This document shows, piece after piece, positions 33,909 to 41,369 of a DNA stretch of 41,369 nt. Made by a program: the position numbers and the translations under genes. The stretch's first letter is position 1. Every line of letters starts with the position of its first letter. The notes under the pieces are model-generated. The model worked only from the letters and a program-made list of their open reading frames with translations, searched no databases and had not been told where the DNA came from. The stretch comes from Desulfofustis glycolicus DSM 9705 (GTDB lineage: Bacteria > Desulfobacterota > Desulfobulbia > Desulfobulbales > Desulfocapsaceae), in the NCBI RefSeq assembly GCF_900130015.1, contig NZ_FQXS01000035.1, positions 1-41,369 on the forward strand. The letters run 5' to 3'.

Positions 33909-36900
33909 ATGCCCAAACGAGATGACATCCATAAAGTTCTGATCATCGGTTCCGGCCCGATCGTTATCGGGCAGGCCTGCGAATTCGACTACTCCGGCAC
34001 CCAGGCGTGCAAGGCTCTGCGCTCTTTGGGCTACGAAGTGGTGCTGGTCAACTCCAACCCGGCAACGATCATGACCGACCCGGGAACGGCCGATGCGACC
34101 TATATCGAACCACTGAACGTCAGGACGCTGGAGAAGATCATCGCCGCGGAGCGGCCGGATGCGCTCCTGCCCAACCTGGGCGGGCAATCGGGTCTCAACC
34201 TCTCCTCGGAGCTGTATCGTGCCGGAATTCTTGATAAATACAACGTCACGGTAATTGGCGTCAATATCGAGGCTATCGAACGCGGCGAGGACCGTACCGC
34301 CTTCAAGCAGACCATGGATCGGCTCGGGATCGAGATGCCGCGCAGCACCGCCGTGACAACATTGGAAGCGGCGGAACAGGTGGCCGTCGAACTTGGCTAT
34401 CCGGTAGTCATTCGGCCGGCCTACACGATGGGCGGCACCGGCGGTGGCCTGGTCTTCAATCTCGAAGAATTGCGTACCATCGTACCGCGCGGCCTGAAGG
34501 CCAGTCTGATCAACCAGGTACTGGTCGAGGAGTCGGTACTGGGCTGGGAAGAGTTGGAACTGGAAGTGGTGCGCGACGCGAAAAACCAGATGATCACCGT
34601 CTGTTTCATCGAAAATGTCGATGCCATGGGCGTGCATACCGGTGACAGTTTTTGCACCGCGCCGATGCTGACCATCGACCAGGCCTTGCAGAAACGGCTG
34701 CAGGACGCCGCCTACGCGATCGTTGAAGCGATCGAGGTAATCGGCGGCACCAATGTCCAGTTCGCCCACGACCCGCACAGCGGGCGGCTGGTGGTCATCG
34801 AGATCAACCCGCGTACGTCGCGCTCTTCGGCGCTGGCCTCAAAGGCCACCGGTTTGCCGATCGCCCGGGTTTCCACCCTGCTGGCCGGCGGCCTGACCAT
34901 GGATGAAATGCCCTATTGGCGCGACGGCAGCCTGGAACGCTACACGCCGTCGGGCGACTATGTGGTCGTCAAGTTCGCCCGCTGGGCGTTTGAGAAATTT
35001 CCCGGAATCGAGGATCGGCTTGGCACCCAGATGCGCGCCGTCGGGGAGGCGATGAGTATCGGCAGGACCTACAAAGAGGCCCTGCACAAGGCGATTCGCA
35101 GCCTGGAAATCAATCGCTATGGAATCGGTTTTGCCAAGGACTTCAACAAGCTCCCGCTGGCAACCTTGCTCGAGCGCCTCAGCGTGGCCACCAGCGAGCG
35201 GCAATTCCTGATGTATGAGGCACTGCGCAAGGGAGCCACCATCGAGCGATTGCACGAATTGACGCATATCAAACCCTGGTTTATCGAGCAGATGCGTGAA
35301 TTGGTGATGCTGGAGGAGCAGATTCGCGAGTGCCGGGGTGCCGAATTGCCGGATGAACTCCTGCGCCAGGCCAAGTTGGACGGTTTTGCCGACCGCTATC
35401 TGGCCATGTTGCTCGGTGTTGCAGAGAGCAGCATTCGTGAGCAGCGGACGCGTCTGGGCGTCGTGCAGGGCTGGCAGCCGGTGCCGGTCAGCGGTGTCGC
35501 CGATGCGGCCTACTATTACTCGACCTATCACGAAGCAGACCAGGTGAAGGTGAGCGAGAGGCCCAAGATCATGGTGCTCGGCGGCGGGCCGAACCGCATC
35601 GGCCAGGGTATCGAGTTCGATTATTGCTGTGTCCACGCGGCGATGGCCATTCGCGAGGCGGGTTTCGAGTCGATCATGGTCAACTGCAATCCGGAAACGG
35701 TCTCTACTGATTACGATACCTCGGATAAGCTCTACTTCGAGCCGTTGACCCTGGAGGACGTGCTCAGTATCTACGAGAAGGAGCAGCCGGAGGGCGTGAT
35801 CGTTCAGTTCGGCGGGCAGACGCCGCTCAACCTTGCCCGGGAACTGGCCGAAGCGGGCGTGAAGATTCTCGGCACCTCGCCGCAGACCATCGATCTGGCC
35901 GAAGATCGCGACCACTTCAACCAAATCATGCGTCGTCTCGGCATCCCGCAGCCGGAGTCGGGCATGGCGGCCAGCGCCGGTGAGGCACTGCAGATTGCCG
36001 CCAACATCGGTTATCCGCTGATGGTGCGGCCTTCCTACGTTCTCGGCGGGCGCGGCATGGAGATCGTCCATGACGACCAAATGCTGCAGCGCTATCTCAC
36101 CGTGGCCGTGGAGGAGGTGACGCCGGAGCGGCCGGTGTTAATCGATAGGTTCCTCGACAACGCCATCGAGGTCGAGGCTGACGCCATTGCCGACGGCGTC
36201 GATGCCTTCGTACCGGCGGTCATGGAGCATATCGAGCTGGCCGGCGTCCATTCCGGCGATTCGGCCTGCGTCATTCCGCCGATCAGCATTGCGCCCAAAC
36301 ATATCGACACGATACGCGAGTACACCAGGCGCATCGCCATCGAACTGGGTGTGAAAGGGCTGATGAACATCCAGTACGCCATCCAGGACAATACCGTCTA
36401 CGTGCTGGAGGCCAACCCGCGGGCCTCGCGCACCGTACCCATCGTCTCCAAGGTGTGCGGTCTGTCCATGGCCCGTCTCGCTACCCAGGTCATCCTCGGC
36501 AAGAGCATCGGGGACCTTGACCTGCACGATATGCAGATCCCCTATTTCGGGGTGAAAGAGGCGGTCTTTCCATTCAACATGTTCCCCGAGGTCGATCCGC
36601 TGCTCGGACCGGAGATGCGTTCCACCGGGGAGGTGCTCGGCCTCGGGCGCTCGTTCGGCCGGGCCTTCTTCAAGGCCCAGGATGGCGCGCAGGCGGGCCT
36701 GCCGCTGCAGGGAACGGTGCTGTTCACCATCGCCGATCGTGACAAGGAAGCGGCCCTGGAACCGGCGCGGCGCTTTCGTGAACTGGGATTCACGCTGGTG
36801 GCCACCGAAGGCACTCATCGCTTTCTGCGCGGCAAAGGCATCGAGACCACTGTCGTCTCCAAGCTGGGGCTGGCGCGGCCGAACCTGGTGGATGCGATGA

Positions 36901-37130
36901 AAAGCGGCCAGATACAGCTCTTGATCAACACCCCGAGCGGCAGGAAAGGCGCAGCGGACAGCTCGAATATTCGCAAGACGGCGATCAGATATAAAATCCC
37001 CTACATTACCACCACCGCGGCGGCCATTGCCGCGGCCAAGGGAATTGCGGCCATTCGTGAAGGAGAGGCCAGGGTGTATCCCCTGCAGAGCTATCATCGG
37101 GAGTTGCGTCGTGCTCCGCAGCAGGACTGA
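33909..37130 (+). CDS. carB: Carbamoyl-phosphate synthase large subunit
   Basis: 1073 aa, the standard length. The ATG at 33909 with GGAG upstream begins MPKRDDIHKVLIIGSGPIVI, as in other CarB proteins; the open frame before it is not conserved-looking. Two homologous halves, each with a pre-ATP-grasp and an ATP-grasp domain: first half GSGPIVIGQACEFDYSG, second half LGGGPNRIGQGIEFDYCC. The C-terminal MGS-like allosteric domain (~935-1073) ends the protein. With CarA it makes carbamoyl phosphate from bicarbonate, ammonia (from glutamine) and two ATP for pyrimidine and arginine synthesis. carA must be elsewhere in the genome. Confidence 0.98.
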   Translation: MPKRDDIHKVLIIGSGPIVIGQACEFDYSGTQACKALRSLGYEVVLVNSNPATIMTDPGTADATYIEPLNVRTLEKIIAAERPDALLPNLGGQSGLNLSSELYRAGILDKYNVTVIGVNIEAIERGEDRTAFKQTMDRLGIEMPRSTAVTTLEAAEQVAVELGYPVVIRPAYTMGGTGGGLVFNLEELRTIVPRGLKASLINQVLVEESVLGWEELELEVVRDAKNQMITVCFIENVDAMGVHTGDSFCTAPMLTIDQALQKRLQDAAYAIVEAIEVIGGTNVQFAHDPHSGRLVVIEINPRTSRSSALASKATGLPIARVSTLLAGGLTMDEMPYWRDGSLERYTPSGDYVVVKFARWAFEKFPGIEDRLGTQMRAVGEAMSIGRTYKEALHKAIRSLEINRYGIGFAKDFNKLPLATLLERLSVATSERQFLMYEALRKGATIERLHELTHIKPWFIEQMRELVMLEEQIRECRGAELPDELLRQAKLDGFADRYLAMLLGVAESSIREQRTRLGVVQGWQPVPVSGVADAAYYYSTYHEADQVKVSERPKIMVLGGGPNRIGQGIEFDYCCVHAAMAIREAGFESIMVNCNPETVSTDYDTSDKLYFEPLTLEDVLSIYEKEQPEGVIVQFGGQTPLNLARELAEAGVKILGTSPQTIDLAEDRDHFNQIMRRLGIPQPESGMAASAGEALQIAANIGYPLMVRPSYVLGGRGMEIVHDDQMLQRYLTVAVEEVTPERPVLIDRFLDNAIEVEADAIADGVDAFVPAVMEHIELAGVHSGDSACVIPPISIAPKHIDTIREYTRRIAIELGVKGLMNIQYAIQDNTVYVLEANPRASRTVPIVSKVCGLSMARLATQVILGKSIGDLDLHDMQIPYFGVKEAVFPFNMFPEVDPLLGPEMRSTGEVLGLGRSFGRAFFKAQDGAQAGLPLQGTVLFTIADRDKEAALEPARRFRELGFTLVATEGTHRFLRGKGIETTVVSKLGLARPNLVDAMKSGQIQLLINTPSGRKGAADSSNIRKTAIRYKIPYITTTAAAIAAAKGIAAIREGEARVYPLQSYHRELRRAPQQD

Positions 37131-37287
37131 AACGCGCGGCCGCAAGGCAACAAGCAAGGCGGCAACGGGCTGATGCCACAGCCTGGCGGGTACAACGGAG
37201 GATTAAAATCGGCGTCATGGTCGGACGGACCGGTCAGCCCGGGTATATGATTTTCGTAGATAAAGGTTCATCACTCTAGGGGGCACT

Positions 37288-38691
37288 ATGGGTGGTCTTT
37301 TTGGCATCGTCTCGCAGACGGATTGCGTGGCGGATTTATATTACGGCACCGACTATCATTCCCACCTCGGGACCAAACGCGGCGGCATGGCGGTGCGCAA
37401 CGCGCACGTTTTCCACCGTGCCATCCACAATATCGAAAACAGTTATTTCCGGACGAAGTTCGAAGCGGAACTGGCCAGCTTCCATGGCCGACAAGGCATC
37501 GGGGTGATCAGCGATACCGATCCGCAGCCTCTGATCATCGGCTCCCATCTGGGAACCTTCGGCATCGTTACCGTCGGTCGAATCAACAATCTGGACGAAC
37601 TTGTCGATCAGGCCTTCGCCCGCAAAGGAAATTTCTCGGGGACCTCGGATGGCATCGCCAACCCGACTGAAATGGTGGCCAAACTGATCTGCCAGCAGGA
37701 CAGTTTCGAGGCCGGTATCGAGGCCGCCCAGGAGGCCATCCGGGGCTCGTGTTCACTAATATTGCTGACCGAGAAGGGTATCTATGCGGCCCGCGATCGG
37801 CTCGGACGGACGCCGTTGGTGGTGGGTCGACGGCCGGGCGCCTTCGCGGTGACGTCGGAGTCCTCTGCGTTTCCCAATCTGGGGTTTGGTGTCGATTATT
37901 TCCTGGGACCCGGTGAGATCCTGCGGTTGACCGCCGACGGTTATGAGCAGCGGTGCGCTCCGGGACCACGCATGCAGATCTGTTCCTTTCTCTGGGTCTA
38001 TTACGGGTATCCGGCCTCGGAATATGAGGGCATCAACGTCGAGGAGGTGCGCTACCGCTGCGGTGCCGCGCTGGCTCGTCGCGATGATGTCCAGGCCGAT
38101 TTTGTCGCCGGCATCCCGGATTCGGGGATCGGCCATGCCCTCGGGTATGCCGGTGAGCGCAAGCTGCCCTACCGGCGCCCGTTCGTCAAATATACCCCGA
38201 CCTGGCCGCGCAGCTTCATGCCGCAGAACCAGGAGATGCGCGATCTAGTCGCGCGGATGAAACTGATCCCGGTGCGCCGGTTGATCGAGGGGCGCCGCCT
38301 GCTGTTTTGCGACGACTCGATCGTGCGCGGCACCCAGCTCCGCGAGAATGTCCAGGTCCTCTTCGATTGCGGCGCCTGCCAGGTGCACATGCGACTGGCC
38401 TGCCCGACGTTGATCTTTCCCTGCGAGTTCCTCAATTTCTCCTCTTCCCGCTCGACTCTTGACCTGGCAGGGCGCAAGATCATCAAGAAGCTGGAAGGAG
38501 CGGAAGACAGAAACCTTGACGACTACGCGCGGGCCGGGTCGGCCAAAAACCTCGAGATGATAGAACACATTCGGGAGCAGCTGCATTTGAGTTCGCTGAT
38601 CTACCAGCGCCTCGACGATCTAGTTGCCGCCATCGGCCTGCCCCGGGAGCAGCTCTGCACCCATTGCTGGGACGGCAGCAGTTATTTCTGA
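37288..38691 (+). CDS. PurF-like amidophosphoribosyltransferase homologue lacking N-terminal Cys
   Basis: 467 aa. The ATG at 37288 has AGGGGG upstream. An N-terminal class II glutamine amidotransferase fold (MGGLFGIVSQTDCVADLY; DYHSHLGTKRGGMAV) and a C-terminal phosphoribosyltransferase with the PRPP loop FCDDSIVRGTQ are both clear. True PurF exposes an N-terminal Cys (MCGIFGI type) as the glutaminase nucleophile; here the position is Gly and the nearest Cys is residue 13. This MGG-type subgroup is also known from Bacteroidetes and Desulfobacterota. It may use free ammonia, have another substrate, or be regulatory. The C-terminus has a Cys pair (CTHCWDG). It is usually annotated purF; I withhold the symbol. 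Confidence 0.85.
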   Translation: MGGLFGIVSQTDCVADLYYGTDYHSHLGTKRGGMAVRNAHVFHRAIHNIENSYFRTKFEAELASFHGRQGIGVISDTDPQPLIIGSHLGTFGIVTVGRINNLDELVDQAFARKGNFSGTSDGIANPTEMVAKLICQQDSFEAGIEAAQEAIRGSCSLILLTEKGIYAARDRLGRTPLVVGRRPGAFAVTSESSAFPNLGFGVDYFLGPGEILRLTADGYEQRCAPGPRMQICSFLWVYYGYPASEYEGINVEEVRYRCGAALARRDDVQADFVAGIPDSGIGHALGYAGERKLPYRRPFVKYTPTWPRSFMPQNQEMRDLVARMKLIPVRRLIEGRRLLFCDDSIVRGTQLRENVQVLFDCGACQVHMRLACPTLIFPCEFLNFSSSRSTLDLAGRKIIKKLEGAEDRNLDDYARAGSAKNLEMIEHIREQLHLSSLIYQRLDDLVAAIGLPREQLCTHCWDGSSYF

Positions 38692-38733
38692 TCGCTGTCG
38701 CACCGCCTGCCGCGCTCTGCCGAACGATTATGC

Positions 38734-38754
38734 AGCGACGGCTGGTCGCTTTTT
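38734..38754 (+). terminator. Rho-independent terminator after the PurF-like gene
   Basis: AGCGAC-GGCTG-GTCGCT forms a 6-bp stem with a 5-base loop, followed by a five-T run (38750-38754). It lies 43 bases after the stop codon. Confidence 0.75.
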
Positions 38755-38835
38755 GCCTGGTCATTTCCTTTCTATGCGACTCTGCGGTATACTGAGCGTG
38801 TAAATCGTCCGGATGTCTGGTGGTTCGATATCCTA

Positions 38836-41064
38836 ATGTACAATCTGGTGAGTTCGATGCACAAGCCTGTTGCCCAACCGTCAGTCGACGCTTTCCTCCA
38901 CTCCGGAGGCCGACGTGCCGGCTGGCTGCACCGACCGGACGCCATATTTTTCCTCATCGGCCTGTTGTGGGTAAGTCTGATCCTGGTTTCCCTGTCCTTT
39001 GCCTGGCAGCATGTGCGGAATACCTCTTTTTCCCTGGCGGTTGTCGAGGCGCGGGCGAGTTTTGCCAAGGATCTGGTGTATCGGCGTTGGGCGACCATGC
39101 ATGGCGGCGTGTACGTGCCGGTTTCCGATAATACCCCACCCAACCCCTATTTGTCGGGGATTCCGAAACGAGATGTGGTCACGGCCGACGGCGATCGTTT
39201 GACACTGGTCAATCCCGCCTACATGACCCGTCAGGTACATGAACTGGGACAGGAATCCTACGGGATCAAGGGGCATATCACCAGTCTGACGCCCCTGCGG
39301 CCGGCAAATGCTGCCGATGCCTGGGAAACCGGAGCGTTGCAGTCCTTTACCGCCGGGGTCAAAGAGGTCAGCTCACTGGAAGTGGTCGACGGCGAACATG
39401 TGGTGCGGTTCATGCGACCGATGATAACCGAGAGCGGCTGCCTGAAATGCCACGCCGAGCAGGGATATCGGAAAGGCGATATCCGCGGCGGCATCAGCGT
39501 TTCGGTTCCGTTTACGCCGTATCTCGAGATCGAGCAGCGGCAAAAAACCTTCCTCGCGGTGTCCCATGCCTTGATCGGCATGGTCGGGATGGTGGTCATC
39601 TGGCTTTCGCGGCAGTGGCTGATGCGCTCGCACAACTCGTTGCGGGAAAGCGAGGAGCGCTTGGAGGAATTGATCGAGAGCATCGGGGAAGGGGTAATTC
39701 TCCAGGACGCGTCGGAGCGGATCCTGTTGTGGAATCGGACGGCTGCCGCGATATTCGGCCTCGGTTCCGAGGAGGTTGTCGGTCGGCCGGCGGTGGGCCG
39801 CGATTGGCATACCATCCATGAGGACGGAACGCCTTTCCCACCCGAGAACCATCCTTCGCTGCATACCCTGCGAACCGGTGAGCCGTGTAGCGGCCTTGTC
39901 ATGGGGATTGTCAGGGCTGGTCAGGAGGCGACCTGGATCGAGGTCAATACCCGGCCGCTCTTTGCCACCGGGGCCTCAACCCCGTATGCGGTCATTATCT
40001 CCTTTTCCGATGTGAGCAAGAAAAAAGTTGCGGAGCACCGGTTGCAGCAGTCGGAGAGAAAGTACCGCCTGCTCTTTGAAAACCTGACGGTGGGCTTCGC
40101 CCTGCACGAGATGATATACGACCGGGACGGCCGCCCCGTCGATTATCGCTATATAGAGGTGAATCCGGCTTTTGAACAGTTGACAGGAACCCGGGCCGAA
40201 AACCTGATCGGCCGAACGGTCAGCGAGGTCATGCCCGAGACCGAGCACTACTGGATAGAGGCCTACGGAACGGTGGCGTTGACCGGCACGCCGATGTCAT
40301 ACCAGAATTATTCACGAGAAGTCGGCCGATATTTCGATGTCTGGGCTTTTTCGCCGGACAAGGGTCAGTTTGCCGTTCTTTGCAGCGATATTACCGAGAG
40401 GTGTAAGGTCGAGGATGCACTCAAGACGAGTGAAGAGAACTATCGCACGATGTTTGAGAACGTCCAGGATGCCGTTTATTCGGTAACCATGGATGGCCGC
40501 ATTGTCGATATCAGTCCGTCGATACGGGAAATTTCAAAAGGGCAATATCACCGGGAGGAACTGATCGGCAGATCTCTGTTCGACTTTTACGCCGATCCGA
40601 CCGAGCACGAGCGATTTCTCGCGGACCTTCAGAAAGACGGCAGCGTTGCGGAGTATCAGATCACCCTGAAAAACCGTGACGGGGCTATCGTCATCTGTTC
40701 GGTTTCGGCAAAAATTCAGCGCGATTCCCGGGGACGACCCGAAAAAATTATCGGCAATATTCGTGACATCAGTGAGCGGGTTGCCCTGGAAAAACAACTG
40801 CTGCACGCCCAGAAGATGGAATCGGTAGGCCGGTTGGCCGGCGGGGTGGCCCACGATTTCAACAATATGCTCGGGGTCATTCTCGGTTATACGGAGATGA
40901 TTCTCGATCAGGTTGATGAACACCAGCCGTTGTATCCTGCGCTGCGGGAGATTGAGAAAGCGGCGCAGCGCTCGGCCAATCTGACCGGACAATTATTGGC
41001 TTTTGCTCGCCGGCAGACGGTGTCGCCCAAGGTGATCGACCTTATTGCCGCGGTGTGTAAATAG
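38836..41064 (+). pseudogene. Heme-binding (DUF3365) multi-PAS histidine kinase, truncated by an insertion
   Basis: 742 residues remain. A membrane anchor (~34-56) precedes a periplasmic DUF3365/Tll0287-like domain with a c-type heme site C202LKCH206. A second membrane segment (~235-255) is followed by three PAS units (EERLEELIESIGEGVILQDA; RKYRLLFENLTVGFALHEM; ENYRTMFENVQDAVYSVTM). The HisKA domain has the phosphoacceptor in GGVAHDFNNMLGVILGYTEM (~674-693). The frame ends soon after FARRQTVSPKVIDLIAAV with CK-stop, where an HATPase domain should begin. The break coincides with the left end of an IS630-type element. As it stands it cannot autophosphorylate. A start at the Met of codon 8 is also possible. 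Confidence 0.85.
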
Positions 41065-41369
41065 TTAATATTTTTATACCTTAATGATGCACTTTCGAGT
41101 ATAATTCTGGGCATGGAAAAGATAGATGCCCGAACACATAATCAGCAGACTCAGTATGAGTTGCGCAAGCAGGTTGTCCGCTTGCGCAAACGTGGTTTGT
41201 CCACCAAAGAAACCGCCGAATTGGTCGGTATCTCTGCCTCTCATGCCAGTACGATCTGGCAGAAGTATCTGCGAGGAGGCATAGATGCGATCAAACCGGG
41301 CAAGCGAGGCCGCCGACACGGAGCGCAGCGAGTCCTCGATGCCGAGCAGGAAAAAAGCGTGCAAATCAT
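41055..41369 (+). mobile_element. Left part of an IS630-type insertion sequence (runs off the window)
   Basis: Begins within a few bases of 41055, where the kinase homology ends and composition drops to AT-rich (ttaatatttttatacctta). It contains the 5' part of a transposase gene. The exact terminal inverted repeat and TA target duplication cannot be fixed without the right end. Confidence 0.7.
41113..41369 (+). CDS. IS630-family transposase, N-terminal part
   Basis: ATG at 41113, open to the window edge (85 codons plus two bases). The product starts MEKIDARTHNQQTQYELRKQ and has a helix-turn-helix (KRGLSTKETAELVGISASHA) and the linker YLRGGIDAIKPGKRGRRHG, which are typical of the winged-helix DNA-binding half of IS630/Tc1-type transposases. 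The DDE catalytic domain would lie beyond the window. It is partial by position, not by visible mutation. Confidence 0.88.
   Translation, partial: MEKIDARTHNQQTQYELRKQVVRLRKRGLSTKETAELVGISASHASTIWQKYLRGGIDAIKPGKRGRRHGAQRVLDAEQEKSVQI

Noticed and set aside
1-41369. CRISPR arrays, tRNA and rRNA genes, RTX nonapeptide repeats
   Set aside because: Looked for by eye on both strands and not seen. A tRNA scan could still find something I missed.

Overview
The window reads as a mosaic. From about 14.7 kb to the right end, the genes look like the chromosome of an anaerobic Desulfobacterota (Desulfobulbales-like) bacterium. The main reasons are an hgcAB mercury-methylation pair, a PurF-like protein starting Met-Gly-Gly, a radical-SAM RiPP-type enzyme, a molybdenum hydroxylase operon and PAS kinases of deltaproteobacterial style. 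The lineage is inferred by eye, not by search. The left 11 kb carries a surface-protein export operon of a type I associate mainly with beta/gammaproteobacteria, so it is probably acquired. Between the two (11.7-14.5 kb) lies a strip of broken genes.

Left region (0.4-11.2 kb, all minus strand). A 1643-residue LEPR/DUF4347 repeat adhesin is followed by a TolC-like outer-membrane lipoprotein, a HlyD adaptor, a GAF-like/TM/HlyD fusion and a PqqD-like/M50 protease/HlyD fusion. The last four genes are nearly contiguous, with TGATG and GTGA overlaps. No ABC ATPase is present, so this looks like a secretion or anchoring apparatus built around a site-2-type protease membrane core.

Decay strip (11.7-14.5 kb, plus strand). 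It holds a fragment of an LTA-synthase-type sulfatase, a multi-PAS histidine kinase broken by a frameshift and a nonsense codon, and a frameshifted response regulator without its DNA-binding domain.

Middle region (14.7-27.0 kb). An AEC transporter (minus) and a B12/radical-SAM RiPP-maturation-like protein (plus) are followed by a convergent, unlisted 55-codon Cys-rich gene with a strong RBS and a terminator. Next comes a seven-gene minus-strand operon: PP-loop ATPase, ThiF/E1-like enzyme, MFS exporter, GNAT, and a three-subunit molybdenum hydroxylase. The set suggests an undescribed small-molecule pathway.

hgc region (27.3-33.3 kb). hgcB and hgcA follow an ABC ATPase / FtsX permease / LolA-like / outer-membrane-protein operon on the same strand. 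The strongest observation in the window is here. The hgcA frame extends upstream of the apparent start through an in-frame UGA in a Cys-UGA-Gly context. Twenty nucleotides downstream sits a 6-bp hairpin with a GGU apical loop, which is a bacterial SECIS-like arrangement. This HgcA may therefore be a selenoprotein.

Right region (33.3-41.4 kb, plus strand). A MITE-like inverted-repeat element precedes carB. Then come a PurF-like protein lacking the N-terminal catalytic cysteine, its terminator, and a heme-binding multi-PAS histidine kinase cut off before its ATPase domain by an IS630-type insertion that runs off the window.
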